DNA of 64,000 bases from an uncultured Eubacteriales bacterium (lineage in GTDB: Bacteria; Bacillota; Clostridia; Oscillospirales; Oscillospiraceae). Positions 40,823-51,674 of the stretch are shown here, one piece after another. The notes beneath the pieces are model-generated. The model worked only from the letters and a program-made list of their open reading frames with translations, made no database searches and was not told the origin of the DNA. A program made the translations under genes and the position numbers. Each line of letters starts with the position of its first letter. Position 1 is the stretch's first letter. The stretch is from NCBI GenBank assembly GCA_900319635.1, contig ONPF01000002.1:1-64000 (forward strand). The letters run 5' to 3'.

Positions 40823-42075
40823 TGAAGATTTCGGAAATTCACCCCCAGGTCTTCGAGATGGCGCGGCTGGCGGAGGATCGCTGCCGGGAACGCTTTGCTG
40901 AGATCGACCGGGTGGCGGAGCAGAATACCCTCCGGGTGATGGAGGCCTTCCAGGACGCCCGGGTATCGGATGCCTGCTTTGCCGGCACCACCGGCTACGG
41001 CTACGACGATCTGGGGCGGGACACGCTGGATAAGATCTACGCGCAGCTCTTCGGCACGGAGGCTGCGCTGGTGCGCATCGGCTTTGTGAACGGTACCCAC
41101 GCGCTGGTGGCGGCCATGTTCTCCCTGGCAAGGCCCGGGGAAAAGGTGCTGGCCGTCACGGGGACGCCCTATGACACCCTGCGCAGTGCCATCGGCATCA
41201 GCGGGGACGGCTTCGGCTCCCTGAAATTCTACGGCATCGACTACGGCGAGGTGCAGCTTGCCACAAGCGGGGAGCCGGACTATGAAGCTATTGCGATCTC
41301 GGCGGCTGACCCGAAGGTGACGGGCGTGATGATCCAGCGCTCCCGGGGCTACGGGGAGCGGAAGGCGCTCACGGTACAGGAGATCGGCAAAATCTGCGAG
41401 ACTGTCCGCTCCGTGAATCCCGGGGCCCATATCATGGTGGATAACTGCTACGGCGAGTTTACCGACACCCTTGAGCCCACCCATGTGGGGGCGGACATCG
41501 TGGCGGGCTCGCTCATCAAGAACCCCGGCGGTGGACTTGCCCCCACCGGCGGCTATATTGCCGGCAAGAAAGAGCTGGTGGAGCGGGCGGCTGTGCGGCT
41601 GACCACGCCGGGCATCGGCGGGGAGTGCGGCTCCACCCTGGGCAACAACCGTCTGCTCTTCCAGGGGCTCTTTATGGCGCCCCATGTGGTGGCCCAGGCG
41701 CTGAAAACGGCGGTGTTCTGCGCTGCCATGATGGAACAGCTGGGCATCGAGAGCTCTCCCTCTGTGACAGAGCCGCGCTCTGACATCATTCAGATGATCA
41801 AGCTGGGCTCGCCGGAGAAAATGAAACGCTTTTGCCTGGGAATCCAGGCCGGCGCGCCGGTAGACTCCTATGTGACGCCGGAACCATGGCCCATGCCGGG
41901 CTACGACTGCCCGGTGATCATGGCGGCCGGCGCCTTCATCCAGGGCTCGTCCATTGAACTCTCCGCGGACGGCCCCATGCGGGAGCCGTATATCGTCTAT
42001 ATGCAGGGCGGCCTGACCTATGAATCCGGCAAGCTGGGGATCATGATGGCGGTCAGCGCCATGCTGGAGGGTTGA
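40822..42075 (+). CDS. PLP-dependent methionine gamma-lyase-like protein (aluminium-resistance family, YnbB-like)
   Basis: The 417-residue fold-type I PLP enzyme has ARVSDACFAGTTGYGYDDLG near the N-terminus, HIMVDNCYGEF (cofactor Asp) and the likely Schiff-base Lys in AGSLIKNPGGGLAPTGGYIAG. These match the Alum_res / YnbB family, annotated as methionine gamma-lyase-like; the physiological substrate is unproven. ATG 40822 shares a base with the murD stop, so translation is coupled. Confidence 0.88.
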   Translation: MKISEIHPQVFEMARLAEDRCRERFAEIDRVAEQNTLRVMEAFQDARVSDACFAGTTGYGYDDLGRDTLDKIYAQLFGTEAALVRIGFVNGTHALVAAMFSLARPGEKVLAVTGTPYDTLRSAIGISGDGFGSLKFYGIDYGEVQLATSGEPDYEAIAISAADPKVTGVMIQRSRGYGERKALTVQEIGKICETVRSVNPGAHIMVDNCYGEFTDTLEPTHVGADIVAGSLIKNPGGGLAPTGGYIAGKKELVERAAVRLTTPGIGGECGSTLGNNRLLFQGLFMAPHVVAQALKTAVFCAAMMEQLGIESSPSVTEPRSDIIQMIKLGSPEKMKRFCLGIQAGAPVDSYVTPEPWPMPGYDCPVIMAAGAFIQGSSIELSADGPMREPYIVYMQGGLTYESGKLGIMMAVSAMLEG

Positions 42076-42123
42076 TTCTATCCGGGAACGGAAGGCGCAT
42101 ACAATGCATGGAGGTGACTCCAT

Positions 42124-44783
<2,660 letters not shown>

Positions 44784-44808
44784 GCCTTGCGTTTCGTTAT
44801 CAAGACAG

Positions 44809-44843
44809 GGGGCGGCGCGGCAAAAAAGCTGTGCTGCCCCTTG
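44809..44843 (+). terminator. Stem-loop after ligA
   Basis: GGGGCGGCGCGGC pairs imperfectly with GCTGTGCTGCCCC around AAAAAA. Only a short CTT follows. A second small inverted repeat, TCAATT/AAATTGA, lies at 44879-44896, upstream of the next promoter. Confidence 0.55.
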
Positions 44844-44943
44844 CCTGCATGTGCCATGGAAAAAGGCGGAAAATATCGTCAATTAGCACAAATTGATGAT
44901 ATGAAATTTAGAAAAATACGACAAAGTTTGTGAAAAATGATCC

Positions 44944-44972
44944 TTGCTTTTTTCTGCGAAAGAGTCTATAAT
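44944..44972 (+). promoter_or_regulatory. Promoter of the 37-codon gene
   Basis: TTGCTT (44944-44949) and TATAAT (44967-44972) have a 17-bp spacer, about 40 bp upstream of the ATG at 45012. Confidence 0.65.
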
Positions 44973-45011
44973 CACGCCCGCAATGAGGACATGAGGAAAG
45001 GAGATAAGAAA

Positions 45012-45125
45012 ATGAGCCTGCATTCGTTCAGCTTCCTGAAGTTTGAGAGCTTTTTCATGGAGAGATTTTCCAAGCGTCAGAGCAACAACAACTACAGCTT
45101 CTATTTCAACACCATTTCGTTCTGA
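45012..45125 (+). CDS. Candidate small protein of 37 residues, Phe/Ser/Asn-rich
   Basis: A short open frame starts at ATG 45012 with AAGGAGAT 8 nt upstream, after a good promoter. The peptide begins MSLHSFSFLKFESFF and ends NNNYSFYFNTISF; about a quarter of the residues are Phe, with many Ser and Asn and few acids. No transmembrane segment or known family is recognised. It could be a small protein, an exported or signalling peptide, or a regulatory leader, but no co-directional gene follows before a terminator. Coding is inferred from the start signals only. Confidence 0.5.
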   Translation: MSLHSFSFLKFESFFMERFSKRQSNNNYSFYFNTISF

Positions 45126-45215
45126 TCTCCCGAAAAAAGAAGAATCAATCATGCGGATCCCCCTTCTGCCGGCCGGTGCGGTCGAGGAACGGGAGGTCTT
45201 TTTTTATGGACATAG

Positions 45216-45254
45216 GAAACGCACCCCGATCCCGAAAGGGAAAGGGGTGCGTTT
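45216..45254. terminator. Bidirectional terminator between the 37-codon gene and the OYE-type reductase
   Basis: GAAACGCACCCC pairs with GGGGTGCGTTT, with an inner TCCC/GGGA. A-rich and T-rich flanks allow use from both sides. A less perfect stem followed by seven T lies just before it (45155-45205). Confidence 0.85.
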
Positions 45255-45282
45255 GTATATGTTGACTTGCGGTCTTGGAGAC

Positions 45283-47343
45283 TTAGATCTTCATGGCCAC
45301 GTCCCACGCGCGCCAGATGGCGGTACGCAGGTTGCCGATGGAGACGCAGTCGCCCACGCGGTGGATGTGCGGGCCCTTGCCGCCCACGGGAGTGGGAACG
45401 AAGCCGATGCCGTTGACGATATCGTCATACTCGACCTCGGTGACCTTGCCGTCCTTGCCGCGGATAACAACGGTCTTGTCCTTGATCTCGGTAATGGTGG
45501 ACTCCAGGAAGGTGGGAACCTTCTTGTAGAGCATCATGTCACGCAGGAAGGAGGCGTTGGCCAGGCAGACGTTCTGAGCCGGAACCAGGTCCTTGGCGTA
45601 CTCGACAATGATGGGGTGCTTGCCCTGGAGGATCATCTCGTAGGCAGCCTCGCAGGAGGACTGGCCGCCGCCGAAGAACACGACCTTGTCGCCCACGGGC
45701 TTCTTCTCGCGAAGCAGCTGGGTGAAGGTGATGCACTTCTCAAAGCCCTTGACGTTGGGCATGGTTCTGGGGATGGCGCCGGTGGCGACGACGATCTCGT
45801 CATAGCCGCGCAGGGTGCCCAGATCGGTGACTTCGGTGTTGAAGCGAATGTCGATGTTCTGAGCCTTCATCTCGCGCTCGTACCAGCGGAGCAGCTCCTT
45901 GTCGTTCTCCTTGAAGCTCATGGCGGAAGCGGTGAGGAACAGGCCGCCGATCTTGTCGGTCTTCTCGAAGATCACGGGCTTGTGGCCGCGCTTCTTCAGC
46001 ACCAGAGCGGTCTCGCAGCCGCCGATACCGGCGCCGATGATGGCAACCTTCTTGGGCTTCTTGGTGGGAACGATCTTGTAGCGGTTGTGCTGCATCGTGG
46101 GCGGGTGCAGGGCGCAGCGGCCAAGGTGCAGAGAGTCGGGCAGAGCCTGGATGTTGGCGGTACCCTTGAACTTGGCGAAGTTGAAGCAGCCGTTGTGGCA
46201 GCGGATGCAGGGCTTGATCTCCTCGTGACGGCCCTGGCGGATCTTGGTGATCCAGTCGGGATCGCAGAGGTTCTGGCGGGCGATGGCGATGGCGTCCAGA
46301 CGGCCGGCGGCGATCTCCTCGGCAGCCTTGACGGGATCCATACGGCCGGCGCAGGCTACGGGGATGTCAACAAACTGACGGATGTGCTCCACGTCTGCCA
46401 GGTTGCAGTTGTCGGGCATGTACTGAGGCGGATGAGCCCAGTACCAGGCGTCGTAGGTGCCGTTGTCGCAGTTCAGGAAGTCATAGCCGGCATCCTGCAG
46501 GTACTTGACGGCCTTCTCAGACTCGGGCATATCGCGGCCGAACTCCACGTACTCTTCGCCGGGCATGGCGCCGTGGAACCAGGACTTGGTCTTGGACACG
46601 ACGGAGTAACGCAGGGAGACGGGGAAGTCCGCGCCGGCCTGACGCTTGATGCTCTGCACGATCTCGACGGGGAAGCGGAAGCGGTTCTCGAAGGAGCCGC
46701 CGTACTGGTCGGTGCGGCTGTTCCAGTTGGCGATGGTGAACTGGTCCAGCAGGTAGCCTTCGTGGACAGCGTGGATTTCCACACCGTCAACACCGGCGTC
46801 ACGCAGCTTCTTGGCGGTCTTGCCGAAGGCGTCGACCATGGTGTGGATCTCTTCCACGGTCATGGGACGGGAGAGCATGTCCTCCTGCCAACGGTTGGGG
46901 GTGGCGGAAGCGGAGGCGCAGCTGAAGCTCACGTCCACAAAGGGGCTGGCGAGCTTGCCCAGGAGGGGCTTCTTGTTGAGCATGACCATCCAGGAGGTAA
47001 CGGCCATGGAACGACCGAAGCCAGCGGCCAGCTGAATGAAGAGCTTGGCACCGGTCTTGTGGAACTCGGGCATCCACGCGGCCAGCTCTTTGAACATGCG
47101 GTCATTCTGCCACAGCCAGCGGCAGCCCATGGTGTCGCGGACACACTGCATGCCGGGGAGGATCAGGCCAACGCCGTCCTGCGCGCGCTGCAGCAGGAAG
47201 TTCGCGGCTTCCTTGTCGAAGTGGCAGGGCTCCAGCCAGCCGAACAGGGAAGTGCCGCCCATGGAACACTGGACAATGCGGTTCTTGATTTCTACATTGC
47301 CGATCTTGAACGGGGTAAATAAGGCGCTGTATTTTTCGTCCAT
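45283..47343 (-). CDS. Old-yellow-enzyme-type NADH:flavin oxidoreductase with Fe-S and FAD/NAD domains
   Basis: The 686-residue protein has the 2,4-dienoyl-CoA reductase/trimethylamine dehydrogenase layout: an FMN barrel (1-370, LFTPFKIGNVEIKNRIV, HAVHEGYLLDQF), a 4Fe-4S site (CIRCHNGC near 378 and a later Cys in GRCALHP), then a FAD/NAD part from about 432 (KVAIIGAGIGGCETAL). Relatives include bile-acid BaiCD/BaiH, enoate and dienoyl reductases; the substrate cannot be decided here. ATG 47343 follows GAAGGA. A 48-codon gene lies directly upstream, likely in the same transcript. Confidence 0.88.
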   Translation of the reverse strand: MDEKYSALFTPFKIGNVEIKNRIVQCSMGGTSLFGWLEPCHFDKEAANFLLQRAQDGVGLILPGMQCVRDTMGCRWLWQNDRMFKELAAWMPEFHKTGAKLFIQLAAGFGRSMAVTSWMVMLNKKPLLGKLASPFVDVSFSCASASATPNRWQEDMLSRPMTVEEIHTMVDAFGKTAKKLRDAGVDGVEIHAVHEGYLLDQFTIANWNSRTDQYGGSFENRFRFPVEIVQSIKRQAGADFPVSLRYSVVSKTKSWFHGAMPGEEYVEFGRDMPESEKAVKYLQDAGYDFLNCDNGTYDAWYWAHPPQYMPDNCNLADVEHIRQFVDIPVACAGRMDPVKAAEEIAAGRLDAIAIARQNLCDPDWITKIRQGRHEEIKPCIRCHNGCFNFAKFKGTANIQALPDSLHLGRCALHPPTMQHNRYKIVPTKKPKKVAIIGAGIGGCETALVLKKRGHKPVIFEKTDKIGGLFLTASAMSFKENDKELLRWYEREMKAQNIDIRFNTEVTDLGTLRGYDEIVVATGAIPRTMPNVKGFEKCITFTQLLREKKPVGDKVVFFGGGQSSCEAAYEMILQGKHPIIVEYAKDLVPAQNVCLANASFLRDMMLYKKVPTFLESTITEIKDKTVVIRGKDGKVTEVEYDDIVNGIGFVPTPVGGKGPHIHRVGDCVSIGNLRTAIWRAWDVAMKI

Positions 47344-47380
47344 CGTTTTTCCTTCTTTCAAAATATTTTTAGATTCGGCC

Positions 47381-47527
47381 TTACTTGAAGAAACTCTTCA
47401 CGTAGTTGTAGGGCCACACGATCAGGTCGCCGAGAAGACGGAAAATGTCTCTGACCTTGAAGTACAGGTCGTCATCAAAGAGAAACGGTAACTTCTTCTC
47501 AAAGAATGCCTTGACCTTTTGCAACAT
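47381..47527 (-). CDS. Candidate small protein of 48 residues upstream of the OYE-type reductase
   Basis: ATG 47527 has GGGAGGG about 8 nt upstream. The peptide starts MLQKVKAFFEKKLPFLF and ends VWPYNYVKSFFK, basic and aromatic, with an amphipathic middle (LYFKVRDIFRLLGDLI). It stops 38 nt before the reductase start, so both probably share the promoter near 47640. No family is recognised. It could be a membrane-associated partner of the reductase or a translated leader. Confidence 0.6.
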   Translation of the reverse strand: MLQKVKAFFEKKLPFLFDDDLYFKVRDIFRLLGDLIVWPYNYVKSFFK

Positions 47528-47611
47528 GCTTTTTTCCCTCCCGTTTTTAAGTTATGATCCGCCCTGGCGAGAAACCCGCCAAGGCTCTTCTCACCATAGG
47601 AATACGCATAC

Positions 47612-47641
47612 ATTATACTTGAAAATGCTGTGTTTCGTCAA
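47612..47641 (-). promoter_or_regulatory. Promoter of the small gene/OYE-type reductase operon
   Basis: On minus, TTGACG (47641-47636) and TATAAT (47617-47612) have an 18-bp spacer. The leader of about 80 nt contains a possible hairpin, TTGGCGGG...TCGCCA. Confidence 0.75.
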
Positions 47642-47817
47642 CCCTACAGTTTTTCTATTTTGTACAAGAGCCCCGGAAAACCGGGGAAATTGGCGATGAA
47701 ACGCTGTGAATAATAACCAAAGAAGTCAAGATCAATTTGTGCACATTTTTGCCAAAATTGTGACAAATTCTTTGCGGTGTTGGAATGAAGGAGATGCAGC
47801 TTGCGTGAGGAGAAATC

Positions 47818-47845
47818 AAAAAGAGATGCCGGAGCATCTCTTTTT
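47818..47845. terminator. Terminator after glnS
   Basis: AAAAAGAGATGC pairs with GCATCTCTTTTT around CGGA. It is 13 bp past the minus-strand glnS stop. Confidence 0.85.
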
Positions 47846-47858
47846 AAAATCGATTCTT

Positions 47859-49544
47859 TTACTTCCGGAAGCTGTCCTTCAGGGCAACAGCGCGGTTGAA
47901 GACCAGGTGGCCGGGGGCTGCGTCCTTGTTGTCCAGGCAGAAGTAGCCCTGACGCATAAACTGGAAGCCCTCGGAATTCTTTCCGTGCTCCGGCATGGGG
48001 ATCTCCGCCAGGCTCTCCTCCACCTTGCAGCCGGTGAGAACCTGGAGACTGTCGGGATTCAGGCAGTCCAGGAAATCCTTGTCCGGGCCGTCCGGCTCGG
48101 GATCGGCGAAGAGATAGTCGTAGAGCCGCACCTCCGCGTCGGCGCAGTTGTTGGCGTCCACCCAGTGGATGGTGGCGCCCTTGACCTTGCGCCCGTCTGC
48201 GGGATCGCCGCCGCGGCTGTTGGGGTCGTACTCGCAGAGGATCTCCGTGACCTTGCCGGTCTCGTCCTTCACGCAGCCGGTGCAGGTGACCAGATACGCG
48301 CCCTTGAGCCGCACCTCAAAGCCCGGGTGCAGGCGCTTGTATTTGGGCGCGGGAACCTCCATGAAGTCCTCCTCCTCAATCCAGAGATTCCGGGAGAAGG
48401 AGACCTGGCGGGTGCCGTCCTCGGGCTTGAGGGGATTGTTCTCCACCGTGAGCAGCTCCGTCTGCCCCTCGGGGTAGTTGGTGACGGTGAGCTTCACCGG
48501 GTGCAGCACCGCCATCACGCGGCGGGCGTTGGCGTTCAGATCGTCCCGCAGGCAGCTCTCCAGCAGAGCCCAGTCCACGGTGGAGTCCACCTTGCTCACG
48601 CCGATACGCTCGCAGAAGTCCCGGATGGACTTGGAGGTATAGCCTCTTCGCCGCAGACCGCAGAGGGTGGGCATGCGGGGATCGTCCCAACCGGAGACGC
48701 GGCCTTCCTCCACCAGCCTGCGCAGCTTGCGCTTGGACATGACGGTGTAGTTGATGCCGAGGCGGGCAAACTCGATCTGCCGGGGCTTGTGGCCCGGGAT
48801 GGAGACGTTGGAGACCACCCAGTCGTAGAGCGGCCGGTGGGCCTCATACTCCAGAGAGCAGAGAGAGTGGGTGATGCCCTCCAACGCGTCCTGGATGGGG
48901 TGGGCAAAGTCGTACATGGGGAAGATGCACCACTTGGTGCCCTGGCGGTGATGCTCAATGTAGCGGATCCGGTAGAGCACCGGGTCGCGCATGTTGAAGT
49001 TGCCGCTGGCAAGGTCGATCTTGGCGCGGAGAGTGTAGCGGCCCTCCTCAAATTCGCCCGCGCGCATCCGCCGGAAGAGATCCAGGCTCTCCTCGATGGG
49101 ACGGTCGCGCCAGGGGCTCACGGCGGGACGGGTGGTGTCGCCGCGATACTCCTTGAACTGCTCCGGCGTCAGCTCGCAGACATAGGCCAGACCCTTTTTG
49201 ATAAGCTCGATGGCGTATTCATAGGTCTGCTCAAAATAATCCGAGCCGTAGAACAGCCGGTCGCCCCAGTCAAAGCCCAGCCAGTGGATGTCCTCCTGGA
49301 TGGCATTGACATACTCGGTGTCCTCCTTGGCGGGGTTGGTATCGTCAAAGCGCAGGTTGCAAATGCCGCCAAAATGCTCGGCTGTGCTGAAGTCAATGGT
49401 CAGAGCCTTGCAGTGGCCGATATGCAGATAGCCGTTGGGCTCGGGCGGAAAACGGGTGTGAACCTGCATGCCGTAGCAGGAGCCGCCCTCGGACAGATCC
49501 TCCTGCACGAAAGCTTCAATGAAATTTCTGGCGTTCTCTTCCAT
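47859..49544 (-). CDS. glnS: Glutaminyl-tRNA synthetase
   Basis: The 561-residue class Ib synthetase charges tRNA-Gln. It has the HIGH-type motif in FPPEPNGYLHIGHCKA, the family LRFDDTNPAKEDTEYV, the KMSKS-type VMSKRKLRRL and a C-terminal beta-barrel anticodon domain. Many Firmicutes instead use GatCAB, so this direct enzyme is notable though not rare in Clostridia. The cognate tRNA is not in the window. Confidence 0.97.
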   Translation of the reverse strand: MEENARNFIEAFVQEDLSEGGSCYGMQVHTRFPPEPNGYLHIGHCKALTIDFSTAEHFGGICNLRFDDTNPAKEDTEYVNAIQEDIHWLGFDWGDRLFYGSDYFEQTYEYAIELIKKGLAYVCELTPEQFKEYRGDTTRPAVSPWRDRPIEESLDLFRRMRAGEFEEGRYTLRAKIDLASGNFNMRDPVLYRIRYIEHHRQGTKWCIFPMYDFAHPIQDALEGITHSLCSLEYEAHRPLYDWVVSNVSIPGHKPRQIEFARLGINYTVMSKRKLRRLVEEGRVSGWDDPRMPTLCGLRRRGYTSKSIRDFCERIGVSKVDSTVDWALLESCLRDDLNANARRVMAVLHPVKLTVTNYPEGQTELLTVENNPLKPEDGTRQVSFSRNLWIEEEDFMEVPAPKYKRLHPGFEVRLKGAYLVTCTGCVKDETGKVTEILCEYDPNSRGGDPADGRKVKGATIHWVDANNCADAEVRLYDYLFADPEPDGPDKDFLDCLNPDSLQVLTGCKVEESLAEIPMPEHGKNSEGFQFMRQGYFCLDNKDAAPGHLVFNRAVALKDSFRK

Positions 49545-49577
49545 AGCGATCGTCTCCTAAATGAAAAATTCCATTGC

Positions 49578-49606
49578 ATTATAACCGAATCCGCGCCGCA
49601 TTACAA
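49578..49606 (-). promoter_or_regulatory. glnS promoter
   Basis: On minus, TTGTAA (49606-49601) and TATAAT (49583-49578) have a 17-bp spacer. TTAGGAGACG precedes the ATG. Confidence 0.8.
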
Positions 49607-49753
49607 GGAAAAATCGCCGGAAAGTGGAAGATTCTTTTCCATTTCGACTCGTTCGCTCTCCGAACGCCAAAAATCCCGTGCTCCGGAAAGAATGCTTGTC
49701 GGACGGTGTGATCTGTGGTAAGCTAAGAACAATGAAAAACAGGAGGAAGAGAA

Positions 49754-50692
49754 ATGGAGAAGACAAAAATCATCCTGGACTGCGATCCCGGCCATGACGA
49801 TGCGGTGGCGATCATGCTGGCGGCGAGAGAGCCTTCTCTGGAGCTGCTGGGCGTCAGCGTGGTGGCGGGCAATCAGACCCTGGAGAATACCCAGCGCAAT
49901 GCCAGGAATGTGCTCCAGTGGCTGGGCGCGAATATTCCGGTTTACGCCGGCTGTGACCGCCCCATGGTGCGCGACAAGGTGATCGCCGCGGATATTCACG
50001 GCAGCACCGGGCTGGACGGCCCCGTTTTTCCGCCGCTGACCAAAAAGCTGGAGCCGGAGCACGCGGTGCAGTTTTTGATCCGCAGCCTCCTGGAGTCGGA
50101 GGGGGACATCACCGTCGTCACCACCGGCCCCATGACCAATCTGGCCATGGCCATGCGGCTGGAGCCCAGAATCACGGAAAAGATCCGCCGCATCGTGCTG
50201 ATGGGCGGCTCCTTCACCAACGGCAACGTGACCCCTGCCGCAGAATTTAACATCATTGCCGACGCGGAGGCCGCCAGCGTCTGCTTCCGATCCGGGCGGC
50301 CCATCACCATGGTGGGCCTGGACGTGACCCGGAAGGCGCTCTGCTACCCGGAGATCGTGGAGCGCATGGGGCGGATCGGAAACCGTGCATCAAATCTCTT
50401 CGTGGCGCTGATGGGGCACTTTTGCAAGACCCAGAAGCAGGTCTTCGGCTGGGAGGGCGGGCCGCTGCACGATCCGGTGACAATCGCGTACCTGATCGAT
50501 CCGGAGGTTTTGGTCACAAAGCCCATGAACGTGCAGATCGACATCCGCAGTACCCAGTCCTACGGCCGCACCAACTGCGATTATTATGGCTATCAGAAGC
50601 TTCCGCCCACGGCGGATGTTGCGGTGGACATTGACGTGGCGCGCTTCTGGGACATCGTGGAGACCGGACTGCGCCGCTATTCGGAGGCATGA
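49754..50692 (+). CDS. Ribonucleoside hydrolase (IU-NH family)
   Basis: The 312-residue hydrolase splits nucleosides to ribose and base. The calcium-binding N-terminal motif DCDPGHDDA is present, as are TTGPMTNLAMAM, VLMGGSF, AEFNIIADAEAA and a C-terminal GGPLHDPVTIAYLI with the ligand Asp. It resembles RihA/RihB pyrimidine-preferring enzymes, but specificity is not certain. Start supported by AGGAGG. The adjacent ribokinase can phosphorylate the ribose released. Confidence 0.93.
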   Translation: MEKTKIILDCDPGHDDAVAIMLAAREPSLELLGVSVVAGNQTLENTQRNARNVLQWLGANIPVYAGCDRPMVRDKVIAADIHGSTGLDGPVFPPLTKKLEPEHAVQFLIRSLLESEGDITVVTTGPMTNLAMAMRLEPRITEKIRRIVLMGGSFTNGNVTPAAEFNIIADAEAASVCFRSGRPITMVGLDVTRKALCYPEIVERMGRIGNRASNLFVALMGHFCKTQKQVFGWEGGPLHDPVTIAYLIDPEVLVTKPMNVQIDIRSTQSYGRTNCDYYGYQKLPPTADVAVDIDVARFWDIVETGLRRYSEA

Positions 50693-50694
50693 AC

Positions 50695-51609
50695 ATGAGA
50701 GCGCTGGTTTTCGGCTCCCTGAACATCGACTACGTCTATCAGGTGCCACACTTTGTACAGAGAGGGGAGACCCTTGCCTCTTCGTCCTTTCAGCGCTTTT
50801 GCGGCGGCAAAGGGCTGAACCAGGCCATTGCCCTCGCACGGGCGGGGATGCAGACCTGGATGGCGGGCGCTGTGGGAACAGAGGGAGACTTTCTGCTGGA
50901 GGAGCTTCGCCGCGCCGGAGTGAACACAGCGCATGTGTGCCGCAGCGAAACGCCTACGGGACACGCGATCATCCAGAACAGTCCCGACGGGGATAACTGC
51001 ATTCTGCTCTACGGCGGCGCAAATCGCATCATTTCCACGGAAATGGCAGCCGAAGTGCTGGCAGATTTCCGGGCCGGTGACCTGCTGCTGGTGCAGAATG
51101 AGATCAGCTCTCTAAGGGAGATCATGACGTTGGCGAAGGAGCGGGGGATGCCCGTCGCGCTGAACCCCTCTCCCATGGAGACGGAGACGCTGCGGCCGCT
51201 TCTGCCCCTGGTGGATGTGCTGATCCTCAACCGGGTGGAAGCGTCGCAGCTTCTCGGGCGGAGCATGGACGATGCGGAGCAGCTCCTATATGCCCTTTCG
51301 ACGCTGTGTCCCGGCGCGCAGATCGCGCTGACCCTGGGGGCGGAGGGCGCCCTGCTGTATCATGACGGCGCTTGCTTCCGGCAGGCGTCCTTCCCGGTCA
51401 AGGCGGTGGATACCACCGGCGCGGGGGACACCTTCACCGGCTACCTGCTGGCCGGACTGACGGAGGAGGAGCCTGCCGCGGCGCTGCGCCTTGCTTCGGC
51501 GGCGGCAGCCCTCGCTGTCACGCGGCCGGGGGCTGCCCCTGCGATCCCCACACGGGAAGAGACCCTGCGCTTTCTGAGCGAACAATCGCGGGCAGAAGCA
51601 GTTATTTGA
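50695..51609 (+). CDS. PfkB-family sugar kinase, likely ribokinase
   Basis: The 304-residue kinase shows the N-terminal GSLNIDYVYQVPHFVQRGET, GGKGLNQAIALARAG, and the C-terminal DTTGAGDTFTGYLLAGL with the catalytic Asp. Pairing with a nucleoside hydrolase points to ribose or deoxyribose as substrate. ATG 50695 is chosen because GGAGG lies 7 nt upstream; an ATG at 50689 would have no spacing. It starts 2 nt after the hydrolase stop. Confidence 0.9.
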   Translation: MRALVFGSLNIDYVYQVPHFVQRGETLASSSFQRFCGGKGLNQAIALARAGMQTWMAGAVGTEGDFLLEELRRAGVNTAHVCRSETPTGHAIIQNSPDGDNCILLYGGANRIISTEMAAEVLADFRAGDLLLVQNEISSLREIMTLAKERGMPVALNPSPMETETLRPLLPLVDVLILNRVEASQLLGRSMDDAEQLLYALSTLCPGAQIALTLGAEGALLYHDGACFRQASFPVKAVDTTGAGDTFTGYLLAGLTEEEPAAALRLASAAAALAVTRPGAAPAIPTREETLRFLSEQSRAEAVI

Positions 51610-51617
51610 AATCACAC

Positions 51618-51647
51618 TTGACAGGGGAAGCGGCAGCCCCCTATACT
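51618..51647 (+). promoter_or_regulatory. Promoter of the aminotransferase gene
   Basis: TTGACA (51618-51623) and TATACT (51642-51647) have an 18-bp spacer. Confidence 0.75.
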
Positions 51648-51674
51648 TCTGGATCATAGAAAGAAGGGATCTGA

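Noticed and set aside
45043..47322. 759-codon plus-strand frame opposite the old-yellow-enzyme-type gene
   Set aside because: Repetitive Val/Gly/His/Asp composition, no motif, and it would swallow the bidirectional terminator at 45216-45254.
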